Positions 25,259 to 33,039 of a DNA stretch of 37,748 bases are shown here, piece after piece. This stretch comes from Lachnospiraceae bacterium (GTDB lineage: Bacteria; Bacillota; Clostridia; Lachnospirales; Lachnospiraceae): contig JAFQIE010000017.1 of NCBI GenBank assembly GCA_017397645.1, forward strand, positions 1 to 37,748, given 5' to 3'. The translations under genes were made by a program, and so were the position numbers. Each line of letters begins with the position of its first letter. Within the stretch, counting starts at the first letter, position 1. The notes beneath the pieces are model-generated. The model did no database searches. It was not told where the DNA came from and saw only the letters and a program-made list of their open reading frames with translations.

Positions 25259-28156
25259 ATGGCAAAAATAAAAGTACATGAATTGGCCAAAGAATTAGAT
25301 AAACAGAGCAAAGATATCTTAGCTTTTTTACAGGAAAAGGGCATTGAAGCAAAGGCTGCACAAAGTTCCATCGAGGACGATGCAGCAACAATGGTGCGTA
25401 AGGCTTTTGGAAAGGTAGAGGAGCCCAAAGCGGCACCTGCACCTAAAGCAGAAGAGTCTAAGGAGGTAACTGCACCCAAGGCAGAAGCGCCTAAGGTGGC
25501 ACCGGCAGAGCCCCCCAAGAAAAAGAAAACCATTATTATTGTAAATAATCAGCAGAATTCCAGAATGTCGGGACAGCGTCCGGCACAAGGAGGAAATAAC
25601 AGACCGCAAGGTGGATTTCAGGGAGGAAGACCCGGGGACAGACCCGGGGACAGAAGACCTGCAGGTCAAGCACCTGCCCGTACGCCTATCAAACCGTTGA
25701 CACCTCCTTCGCCTACACCTTCCGTGCAGATGGTGAATTCCAAACCCCAGCCGAAGCCTGTAGCAGCACCTGCTGAGGAAGAAAAGAAGGTGGCAGCTGT
25801 CACCACACCTGTACAGGATAGACCTCAGAGAGAGGATAATAGAGGATTTGAAAGACCTGTAAAACAGGAAGGTGACCATACCGAAAGACCTGTGAGAACG
25901 GATAGACCTGATAGAGGAGACCGTCCCGACAGAGGACAGGGAAATCGCCATTATGGTGACAGACCTGCAAGATCTGACAATAGGGATAATGGTGGTTTCC
26001 GTAAGCCTCAAGGTGAAGGCTTCCAGCGTGGCGAACGTCAGGAACGCCCCGATAGAGGTTCCTTCCAGGGCAGACCGGGCCAGAGACCTTTTGGTGACAG
26101 ACCCCAGCGTGGTTTTGAGGATAAGGATAAAGACCAGTTCGGACGTGGTTTTGGTGGTAGAGACAACCGCGGTCAGGGTGGTAGAGATGGTCGCGGTCAG
26201 AGTGGACGTAGCTTTGGCGGTGATGTGACCCCCGTGAAGGAAATGGAAAAGAAGAACGGGGAAGATAAGAGAAGAGCAAACAGCCAGGAGAAGGATAAAC
26301 GCTCCAGGAAAGATCATATCTACGAAGAAGAGGATATGATGAAGAATAAACCCGGCAGATTCATCAAGCCGGAGAAGAAAAAAGAGGAAGCGGTAGAGGA
26401 AGTCATCAAAGTCATCACCCTTCCCGATGTGATTACCATCAAAGAGTTGGCTGAGAAGATGAAAATGCAGCCTGCCGTAATTATCAAAAAACTGTTTATG
26501 GAAGGCAAAATTGTCACTGTAAACCAGGAAATTTCCTACGAAGATGCAGAGAATATTGCGATGGAGTATGAGATTCTCTGTGAGAAGGAAGTGAAGGTAG
26601 ACGTCATCGAAGAACTTCTGAAGGAAGACGAAGAAGACGAGGCAAATATGGTGGAAAGACCTCCCGTTATATGTGTGATGGGACATGTAGACCATGGTAA
26701 AACATCCCTTTTGGATGCCATCAGAAAGACCCATGTAACCGATCGCGAGGCGGGCGGTATTACGCAGCACATCGGTGCGTATACTGTAAGTATTAACGGT
26801 AAGAAAATTACCTTCCTGGATACTCCCGGACATGAGGCCTTTACAGCGATGCGTATGCGTGGTGCTAATTCCACAGATATTGCTATATTGGTAGTAGCTG
26901 CCGACGACGGTGTGAAGCCCCAGACCATTGAGGCAATCAGCCACGCAAAGGCCGCCGGCATCGAAATCATCGTTGCTGTGAATAAGATTGATAAGCCCAC
27001 TGCAAACGTGGACCGTGTAAAACAGGAGCTCACCGAGTATGAACTGGTTTCTACCGATTGGGGCGGTTCCACTGAATTTGTTCCCGTGTCTGCAAAAGCA
27101 GGTACCGGTATTGAAGATTTGTTGGAAACCATTTTGTTGACTGCAGAAATTCTGGAGTTGAAGGCAAATCCCAATCGTCAGGCAAGAGGTCTTGTCATTG
27201 AGGCAGAATTGGATAAAGGCCGTGGCCCCGTAGCTACCGTACTGGTACAGAAGGGTACCCTTCATGTGGGTGACTTTATTTCCGCAGGCGCTTGCTACGG
27301 TAAAGTAAGAGCCATGATTGATGACAAGGGCAAACGAGTGAAAGAAGCAACTCCTTCTACTCCTGTTGAAATTTTGGGACTTTCCGATGTTCCTTCTGCA
27401 GGTGAAGTATTCTTGTCCCATGAGAGCGATAAGACTGCTAAGACGTATGCTGAGACCTACAAGGCAGACAGCAAAGAAAAGAAGTTGGAGGAGACCAAGG
27501 GCAGAATGTCATTGGATGACCTCTTCAGTCAGATTCAGGAAGGCAATTTGAAGGAATTGAACCTGATTGTCAAAGCGGACGTTCAGGGTAGCGTGGAAGC
27601 TGTAAAACAGTCCTTGCTGAAACTGTCCAACGAAGAAGTTGTGGTGAAATGCATCCACGGTGGTGTTGGTGCCATTAACGAATCCGATGTGAGTCTGGCA
27701 AGTGCTTCCAATGCAATCATCATCGGCTTTAATGTCAAGGCTGATGTGACCGCAAAGGCGACTGCGGACCAGGAAGGTGTTGACGTAAGACTGTACAGTG
27801 TCATCTACCAGGCAATCGAGGATATCGAGCTTGCCATGAAGGGTATGCTGGATCCTGTCTTCGAGGAGAAGATTATTGGTCACGCAGAAGTGCGTCAGGT
27901 GTTCAAGGCTTCCCAGATTGGTAATATCGCAGGTTCCTACGTGACTAGCGGTATTTTGCAGAGAGGCTGTAAGGTTCGCATCCGTCGTGGTGACGAGCAG
28001 ATTTATGAAGGTGCACTGGCATCCCTGAAGAGATTTAAGGATGATGTGAAGGAAGTGAAGGAAGGCTTCGAATGTGGTTTGGTATTTGAAGGCTTTGACC
28101 AGATTCAGGAATTCGATACCGTAGAAGCTTATGTAATGGTAGAGGTGCCCAGATAA
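25259..28156 (+). CDS. infB: Translation initiation factor IF-2
   Basis: 965 aa, long for the family. Residues 1-50 are the IF2_N domain ([20 protein letters not shown]). About 51-330 is disordered: first Ala/Pro/Lys-rich, then a long stretch (about 101-325) rich in Arg, Gly, Asp and Pro with many RPGDR, RPDRG and GGRD units. A second IF2_N-like domain lies at about 383-440. The GTPase domain has G1 GHVDHGKT (475-482), G2 GGITQHIG, G3 DTPGHEAF, G4 NKID and G5 SAK. Domains II, III and IV follow. IF-2 places fMet-tRNA on the 30S subunit and drives subunit joining. One base separates its stop from rbfA. Confidence 0.98.
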   Translation: MAKIKVHELAKELDKQSKDILAFLQEKGIEAKAAQSSIEDDAATMVRKAFGKVEEPKAAPAPKAEESKEVTAPKAEAPKVAPAEPPKKKKTIIIVNNQQNSRMSGQRPAQGGNNRPQGGFQGGRPGDRPGDRRPAGQAPARTPIKPLTPPSPTPSVQMVNSKPQPKPVAAPAEEEKKVAAVTTPVQDRPQREDNRGFERPVKQEGDHTERPVRTDRPDRGDRPDRGQGNRHYGDRPARSDNRDNGGFRKPQGEGFQRGERQERPDRGSFQGRPGQRPFGDRPQRGFEDKDKDQFGRGFGGRDNRGQGGRDGRGQSGRSFGGDVTPVKEMEKKNGEDKRRANSQEKDKRSRKDHIYEEEDMMKNKPGRFIKPEKKKEEAVEEVIKVITLPDVITIKELAEKMKMQPAVIIKKLFMEGKIVTVNQEISYEDAENIAMEYEILCEKEVKVDVIEELLKEDEEDEANMVERPPVICVMGHVDHGKTSLLDAIRKTHVTDREAGGITQHIGAYTVSINGKKITFLDTPGHEAFTAMRMRGANSTDIAILVVAADDGVKPQTIEAISHAKAAGIEIIVAVNKIDKPTANVDRVKQELTEYELVSTDWGGSTEFVPVSAKAGTGIEDLLETILLTAEILELKANPNRQARGLVIEAELDKGRGPVATVLVQKGTLHVGDFISAGACYGKVRAMIDDKGKRVKEATPSTPVEILGLSDVPSAGEVFLSHESDKTAKTYAETYKADSKEKKLEETKGRMSLDDLFSQIQEGNLKELNLIVKADVQGSVEAVKQSLLKLSNEEVVVKCIHGGVGAINESDVSLASASNAIIIGFNVKADVTAKATADQEGVDVRLYSVIYQAIEDIELAMKGMLDPVFEEKIIGHAEVRQVFKASQIGNIAGSYVTSGILQRGCKVRIRRGDEQIYEGALASLKRFKDDVKEVKEGFECGLVFEGFDQIQEFDTVEAYVMVEVPR

Positions 28157-28157
28157 T

Positions 28158-28556
28158 ATGAGAAAATTTAGTGTTAAAAATACCCGGGTGAATGGTGAAG
28201 TGCAGCGCGTGCTGGCAGAAATCATCCGTGGTGAAATCAAGGATCCCCGCATCAGTCCCTGGACCAGTGTGGTGGCTGTAGAAGTAGCGCCGGATTTAAA
28301 GAGTTGTAAAGCCTGGATTAGTGTCCTTGGTGACGAGGAGACAAAACAGGCTACCCTACAGGGGCTTAAGAGTGCAGAAGGCTTTATCAAGCGCCAGATT
28401 GCAAAGACCATCAATCTGCGCAACACCCCTGATATTACCTTTGTCATGGACCAGTCCATCGAGTATGGCGTCAATATGTCTAAGAAAATTGACGAAGTTA
28501 TGGCACAGGACGAGGAGAAGGCAAAGGGTCGTGAGGAAGCATCTTCCGAAGAGTAA
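28158..28556 (+). CDS. rbfA: 30S ribosome-binding factor RbfA
   Basis: 132 aa. KH-type fold: VNGEVQRVLAEIIRGEIKDP near the start, then SVVAVEVAPDLKSCKAWISV, and LRNTPDITFVMDQSIEYGV toward the end, all diagnostic. It acts in late 16S processing and 30S maturation. The C-terminus is acidic (about 115-132). One base after infB, 12 nt before the nrnA-like gene. Confidence 0.97.
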   Translation: MRKFSVKNTRVNGEVQRVLAEIIRGEIKDPRISPWTSVVAVEVAPDLKSCKAWISVLGDEETKQATLQGLKSAEGFIKRQIAKTINLRNTPDITFVMDQSIEYGVNMSKKIDEVMAQDEEKAKGREEASSEE

Positions 28557-28568
28557 TGAGGTTATAAT

Positions 28569-29528
28569 ATGTTGGATTTATTGAAGGAGTGCCGAGGTGC
28601 AAAGAAAATCGGCATTAGCGGTCACATCAGACCCGACGGAGATTGCGTGGGTGCCTGCCTGGCACTGAAGATGTATCTTCAGAAAAACATCGAGGGTGCG
28701 TCCGTTACGGTCTATCTGGAACAACCGGCAGATATTTTTAAGGACATCAAGGGCTTTGGGGAAATCAATAGTGCATTTCCCCAAGAGCCTTCCTTTGACG
28801 TGTATTTCGCCCTGGATTGTGGCAGAGAGCGTACCGGAGAAGCGGCTAAATATTTTGATGTGGCGAAAAAGACCATCAATATCGACCACCATAAGAGTAA
28901 CGAGGCCGGCACATGTATGGTGAATCATGTGCGTCCTGAGATAGGTTCCGCCTGCGAAGTGTTGTACGATTTAATGGAAAAGGACAAGCTGGATGCAGAA
29001 ATTGCCCTGGCTTTGTACGTAGGTATGGTGCACGACACAGGTGTGTTCCAGTACACCAATACCACTCCGGACACTATGCGAAAAGCCGCGGAACTGATGG
29101 AGTGGGGCATCCCTTTTTCCAGAATCATTGAGGAGACCTTTTATCAGAAGACCTTGATGCAGACGAAAATCTGTGGGCAGGTAATGGAAGAATGTTCGTC
29201 GGTTTTAAACGGCAGATGTGTTACCGGATTTGTAGACGGTGCCACTATGGAAAAATATGGTGCGAAGCCCTATGATTTGGATGGTATTGTGAATAAACTA
29301 CGCAATATCACCGGTGTCAGCTGTGCGATTTTTGCGTATCAGTTGAATGAGGAAGAGTGTAAAATCAGCCTCCGCTCCGATGAATCCGTGGACGTGGCAA
29401 AAATTGCAGAGTGTTTCGAAGGTGGCGGCCATATGAGAGCATCCGGCTTCACCATGAAAGGAACATTTGAGGAGTGTGTGGAGAAGATTTTACCGCTTAT
29501 CGAAACACAGTTAAATGACCCAAAATAA
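28569..29528 (+). CDS. nrnA: DHH/DHHA1 phosphoesterase (NrnA-like)
   Basis: 319 aa. Mn2+-dependent phosphodiesterase of the NrnA group, which degrades nanoRNA/pGpA and dephosphorylates pAp. Metal-binding motifs: GHIRPDGDCVG (18-28), ALDCGRE (about 81-87), IDHHKSN (105-111, the DHH triad) and VHDTG. The DHHA1 substrate-binding domain contains GGGHMRASGF near residue 285. The place between rbfA and truB is conserved in Firmicutes. Confidence 0.93.
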   Translation: MLDLLKECRGAKKIGISGHIRPDGDCVGACLALKMYLQKNIEGASVTVYLEQPADIFKDIKGFGEINSAFPQEPSFDVYFALDCGRERTGEAAKYFDVAKKTINIDHHKSNEAGTCMVNHVRPEIGSACEVLYDLMEKDKLDAEIALALYVGMVHDTGVFQYTNTTPDTMRKAAELMEWGIPFSRIIEETFYQKTLMQTKICGQVMEECSSVLNGRCVTGFVDGATMEKYGAKPYDLDGIVNKLRNITGVSCAIFAYQLNEEECKISLRSDESVDVAKIAECFEGGGHMRASGFTMKGTFEECVEKILPLIETQLNDPK

Positions 29529-29562
29529 CAGTGAGTGAACAGTAATCAACCGGAGACAATAT

Positions 29563-30489
29563 ATGTTAAATGGTATTATTGTAATAGACAAAGAACCGGG
29601 ATTCACCTCCCACGATGTGGTGGCAAAAATGAGGGGAATTTGCGGACAAAGAAAAATTGGACATACGGGCACTTTGGACCCGGCTGCCACAGGGGTGCTT
29701 CCGGTGTGCTTGGGCAGTGCCACAAAGCTCTGTGATATGCTTACCGAGAAGGACAAAGAATATGTGACAGAGCTTTTATTAGGTGTGGAGACAGATACCC
29801 AGGATACCACCGGAGAAGTATTGACGCGCAAACCTGTAGAAGTGACGGAAGAACAGGTGCGCAAGGTAATTGCCGGGTTTGTGGGGCATTATGACCAAGT
29901 TCCCCCTATGTATTCGGCACTGAAAGTAAATGGTAAGAAACTCTACGAACTAGCCAGAGAGGGTAAGGAAGTAGAGCGTAAAGCCCGCCCGGTGGAGATA
30001 CTTGAAATAGAAATTCTTTCTATCGAACTGCCGGTGGTAGAAATGCGTGTGGCATGCTCCAAGGGTACTTATATCCGAACGCTTTGCAGTGATATCGGTG
30101 CGGCTCTTGGCTGCGGTGGTACTATGCAAAGTTTGCGCCGTACTAAGGTGGGGGGCTTTTCACTGGAGGGAGCACTGACACTGGGGAAGTTGCAGGAGTT
30201 GAAGGACAAGCAGGAAGAGACAAACGGTCAGGCTATATCTGAGATTCTCATTCCTGTGGATAGCGTATTTGCAGAATGTCCTGCCCTGCATGTGATGGAA
30301 GAGCATAGGAAACTCTTGGATAATGGGAATGCTTTTTATCCCCGTCAGACAGTAGAAAAAACAAAATATAACGCTGATCAATGGGTGCGTGTGTATTGGG
30401 AAGACGGTATCTTTGCCGGCGCTTATGCCTATGAAGATGCAAGAAAATGGTACAAGCCGCTGAAAATGTTTTTAGAAAAAGAAGTGTAA
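29563..30489 (+). CDS. truB: tRNA pseudouridine-55 synthase
   Basis: 308 aa. Makes pseudouridine 55 in the T-loop of tRNAs. The catalytic aspartate is Asp39 in KIGHTGTLDPAATG; further motifs are YVTELLLGVETDTQDTTG, PPMYSALKVNGKKLYELAR and CSKGTYIRTLCSDIGAALG. A PUA-like C-terminal region follows. It precedes ribF as usual. Confidence 0.97.
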   Translation: MLNGIIVIDKEPGFTSHDVVAKMRGICGQRKIGHTGTLDPAATGVLPVCLGSATKLCDMLTEKDKEYVTELLLGVETDTQDTTGEVLTRKPVEVTEEQVRKVIAGFVGHYDQVPPMYSALKVNGKKLYELAREGKEVERKARPVEILEIEILSIELPVVEMRVACSKGTYIRTLCSDIGAALGCGGTMQSLRRTKVGGFSLEGALTLGKLQELKDKQEETNGQAISEILIPVDSVFAECPALHVMEEHRKLLDNGNAFYPRQTVEKTKYNADQWVRVYWEDGIFAGAYAYEDARKWYKPLKMFLEKEV

Positions 30490-30512
30490 AAATATTAGAG
30501 AAAGAAACGCAA

Positions 30513-31439
30513 GTGAAGATAATTACTGATTTAAACGAGATCAAATTACATACAGATACTGCAGTGGCCATCGGTAAATTCGATGGCGTCCATGTGGGAC
30601 ATCAGAAGCTCCTAAGGCGTATATTGGCATATAAGGAGCAGGGACTTTCTGCCTGCGTGTTTACTTTTGAACCATCTCCTTCGGCTTTCTTTGGATTGAC
30701 GGACGGTTTCCAACTTTCTACCAGAGAGGAAAAACGTGCCCTGTTTGAACAACTGGGCATCGACTACTTGGTGGAATTTCCCATGAATGCCGAGACAGCT
30801 GCGATAAAGGCAGAGGATTTTGCAAGAGAAATTTTGGCAGGTAACCTGCGTGCCAAATACTTGGTGGCGGGTGCTGATTTGTCCTTTGGAGCAAAGGGTG
30901 CAGGCAATATTGTGCTTTTGCAGGAAATGTCTCAAGAACTTAATTTGACAGTGGAAGTCATCGAAAAAGTTTTGGTAGATGGCGCGGTGGTAAGTTCTAC
31001 TAGAGTGAGAGATTGCCTGGAAGCAGGACAGATGGAAAAGGTGGCAGACCTTTGCGGCAGACCCTATGCCTTCAGGGGCGTCGTACAGCGTGGCAATCAG
31101 ATAGGCAGAACCTTGGGCTTCCCCACCATTAATCTGGCGGTGGAAGATGGGAAATTAGTGCCTCCTTGCGGCGTGTATTTTTCTGAAGTTGTGTATGATG
31201 GGAAAAGGTACCGCAGTATTAGTAATGTTGGTTACAAACCTACCGTTGGAGGAGAGACTACACCCGGTGTGGAAACCTATATTTACGGTTTTGACAAGGA
31301 AATATATGGTGAACAGATAGAAGTGCGTCTGCTTCGCTTCCACAGACCGGAGCAGAAGTTTGATGGATTGGAAGAACTGAAGGCGCAGTTGGCAGAAGAT
31401 ATTGAGGTCGGTAAAATCTACCAGCCTGGTTTGGGTTGA
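30513..31439 (+). CDS. ribF: Bifunctional riboflavin kinase/FAD synthetase
   Basis: 308 aa if started at GTG 30513; a longer in-frame start at 30447 lies inside truB. The ribosome-binding site for the GTG is weak (AGAGAAAG). The N-terminal FMN adenylyltransferase has AIGKFDGVHVGHQ and SSTRVRDCL; the C-terminal riboflavin kinase has GRTLGFPTINL and VYFSEV. It converts riboflavin to FMN and FAD. Last gene of the rimP operon; its stop codon lies inside the -35 box of the next promoter. Confidence 0.95.
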   Translation: MKIITDLNEIKLHTDTAVAIGKFDGVHVGHQKLLRRILAYKEQGLSACVFTFEPSPSAFFGLTDGFQLSTREEKRALFEQLGIDYLVEFPMNAETAAIKAEDFAREILAGNLRAKYLVAGADLSFGAKGAGNIVLLQEMSQELNLTVEVIEKVLVDGAVVSSTRVRDCLEAGQMEKVADLCGRPYAFRGVVQRGNQIGRTLGFPTINLAVEDGKLVPPCGVYFSEVVYDGKRYRSISNVGYKPTVGGETTPGVETYIYGFDKEIYGEQIEVRLLRFHRPEQKFDGLEELKAQLAEDIEVGKIYQPGLG

Positions 31440-31464
31440 CAGAACGAAGATTAGTCGATATAAT
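31436..31464 (+). promoter_or_regulatory. Perfect-consensus sigma-A promoter of the NlpC/P60 gene
   Basis: TTGACA (31436-31441), 17-bp spacer, TATAAT (31459-31464). Both hexamers are exact consensus, the strongest promoter in the window, overlapping the ribF stop codon. Confidence 0.88.
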
Positions 31465-31470
31465 CGACAA

Positions 31471-31540
31471 AGTGTTCTGCAGAACGATGATGGAAACAGA
31501 TAATTATGCCGACAGATAAGTCCGGCTGGTGTTTTTAGAA
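31471..31540 (+). promoter_or_regulatory. Structured leader of the NlpC/P60 gene
   Basis: About 80-nt leader with a 12-bp palindrome GTTCTGCAGAAC (31474-31485) and a hairpin GCCGAC/GTC-C-GGC (31508-31526) followed by TGGTGTTTTT, which is terminator-like. It does not match any riboswitch I recognise. Confidence 0.45.
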
Positions 31541-31551
31541 ATGAGGATAGA

Positions 31552-32388
31552 ATGGTTTTTCATAGAATAAAAAAGATGTTGATGGCTTTGGCTGTTGTCG
31601 TCTTGGGCGGCACATGCTTTTCCATCACAGCGCAGGCGGCGGAGGTTTTGCCTACGGCAGGAATCGCCACCGTGCTGACCCGTACCTTAACAGAAGAAGA
31701 GTACATCGTGGTTGCCAAGGAAGCAAAAAATGCTTCTTGGGGCTACACCAATCTTGGCGTGGCCAATGTGCCTGGTAACAGATTGAACATACGCTTGAAT
31801 CCAGATACAAGCGCAGAAATGGTAGGGCAGTTGCCCCATAATGCAGTCTGTGAAGTACTGGAAATGGCAGATGGATGGGCACATATCACTTCCGGTGAAG
31901 TGGAAGGATATGTGAGTATGGAGTATCTGTTGATAGGTCCTGATGCAATTCTGGCAGCAAAAGAGTTGCCCCAACCCTTTACCGTTGCCCTGACCAAAAC
32001 AGAAGCCAGATATGGTGAAGGCGTGTCTGATGTGCGTGTGGACTTAGTGGAGTACGCTAAACAATTTGTGGGTAATCCCTATGTATGGGGTGGCACCAGC
32101 TTAACGAAAGGTGCTGACTGCTCCGGATTTGTATTGAGCGTGTTCAAGAAATATGGATTTGATCTTCCCCATAGTTCCGTCGGACAATCAAAATATGGTA
32201 CTGCTGTATCCGTGGATGAGATGAAGCCCGGTGACTTGGTTTTCTATGCAAATAGCAGAGGAAATATCAACCACGTAGCCATCTATATCGGCAACGGCCA
32301 GGTGGTGCATGCAAGTACCAAAGCCACGGGCATAAAGATTAGCGATTATAATTACCGTACGCCGTATAAGATAAAGAGTTTGCTGTAA
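31552..32388 (+). CDS. Exported SH3-NlpC/P60 peptidoglycan endopeptidase
   Basis: 278 aa. Signal peptide: basic start, hydrophobic core about 9-26, cleavage probably after AQA near residue 29. An SH3b domain (about 67-127, GNRLNIRLNPDTSAEMVGQL) is followed by an NlpC/P60 catalytic domain (about 155-278) with nucleophile Cys180 (GADCSGFV), His231 (INHVAIYIG) and a third polar residue near His243. It would cut gamma-D-Glu-diaminopimelate type linkages in the wall outside the membrane. GAGGATAG stands before the ATG. It is monocistronic or read through into rpsO; the strong promoter implies high expression. Confidence 0.93.
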   Translation: MVFHRIKKMLMALAVVVLGGTCFSITAQAAEVLPTAGIATVLTRTLTEEEYIVVAKEAKNASWGYTNLGVANVPGNRLNIRLNPDTSAEMVGQLPHNAVCEVLEMADGWAHITSGEVEGYVSMEYLLIGPDAILAAKELPQPFTVALTKTEARYGEGVSDVRVDLVEYAKQFVGNPYVWGGTSLTKGADCSGFVLSVFKKYGFDLPHSSVGQSKYGTAVSVDEMKPGDLVFYANSRGNINHVAIYIGNGQVVHASTKATGIKISDYNYRTPYKIKSLL

Positions 32389-32395
32389 AAAGAGG

Positions 32396-32424
32396 TTTAC
32401 AAGTAAGCCAAAATATGTTATTAT
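32396..32424 (+). promoter_or_regulatory. Sigma-A promoter of rpsO
   Basis: TTTACA (32396-32401), 17-bp spacer, TATTAT (32419-32424). Confidence 0.65.
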
Positions 32425-32430
32425 ACCAAA

Positions 32431-32490
32431 GTATGATTAGCCGTCACTCAGATTTGGGACACTCCGACCCGTTCTTGGTGGCAGGCGTTT
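32431..32490 (+). promoter_or_regulatory. S15-type autoregulatory leader
   Basis: Stem GCCGTCAC (32440-32447) against GTGGC-A-GGC (32478-32486) encloses a GGG/CCC hairpin (32456-32470). Compact structured leaders before rpsO are known to bind S15. That this one does so is inference from position and fold. Confidence 0.55.
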
Positions 32491-32513
32491 ATTAGAAAAA
32501 GGAGGATAGAAAC

Positions 32514-32780
32514 ATGATTTCTAAAGAGAAGAAAACAGCAATCATGACCGAGTATGCCAGAACAGCCGGCGATACCGGTTCACCTGAAGTTCAGGTAGCA
32601 GTTTTGACTGCAAGAATTCAGGAGCTCACCGAGCACTTGAAGGCTAACCCCAAGGATCATCATTCCCGTCGTGGTATGTTGAAGATGGTTGGTCAGAGAC
32701 GTGGTTTGTTGTCTTACCTGAAGAAGAAAGATATCGAGAGATATCGTGCACTTATCGAAAAGCTTGGCTTGAGAAAGTAA
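32514..32780 (+). CDS. rpsO: Ribosomal protein uS15
   Basis: 88 aa, [20 protein letters not shown] and [20 protein letters not shown] are the S15 signatures. It binds 16S rRNA in the central domain of 30S. AAGGAGG precedes the ATG. It lies upstream of pnp, the conserved rpsO-pnp order, separated by a terminator. Confidence 0.98.
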   Translation: MISKEKKTAIMTEYARTAGDTGSPEVQVAVLTARIQELTEHLKANPKDHHSRRGMLKMVGQRRGLLSYLKKKDIERYRALIEKLGLRK

Positions 32781-32787
32781 GAACCAA

Positions 32788-32830
32788 AAGCGGAGCGCCG
32801 TTTGTGGCGTCTCCGCTTCATTTCGTTTTT
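32788..32830 (+). terminator. Terminator between rpsO and pnp
   Basis: GC-rich stem AAGCGGAGCGCC (32788-32799)/GGCGTCTCCGCTT (32806-32818) with one wobble, followed by a T-rich stretch (CATTTCGTTTTT). Probably partial read-through into pnp. Confidence 0.75.
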
Positions 32831-32902
32831 CTGTGGTGGAAAAATTTGTTCACTTGCTACAGGAATTTGAGATTTTTGTAGGATAAAAAAAGGTTGTACG
32901 GA

Positions 32903-32981
32903 GCAGAAGCGGATACCGAGATTGCTGAAAAAAGTATCAGCAAATGATGGTTTTTTCAGTGGTTTCGGCGTCTTCTGCTTC
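32903..32981 (+). promoter_or_regulatory. Long imperfect RNA stem in the pnp leader
   Basis: 5' arm 32903-32933, 3' arm 32951-32981. From the loop outward: CTGAAAAAA/TTTTTTCAG (9 bp), CCGAGATTG/TGGTTTCGG (9 bp with four G-U pairs), an internal loop, then GCAGAAG/CTTCTGC (7 bp). It resembles the RNase III-cut leader stem through which PNPase represses itself in E. coli. No clear pnp promoter was found in 32831-32902. Confidence 0.7.
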
Positions 32982-33039
32982 TTTACACATAGAGACTTGT
33001 AAAGTAAGAAACGCCAAAAGGCAGAAATGGAGAGAGATT

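Noticed and set aside
31474-31485. LexA-like operator in GTTCTGCAGAAC
   Set aside because: Firmicutes LexA boxes have GAAC before GTTC; here the order is reversed, and the gene is a wall hydrolase.
32944-33039. N-terminal extension of PNPase
   Set aside because: It would translate the leader stem; the ATG at 33040 has a proper site and matches family starts.
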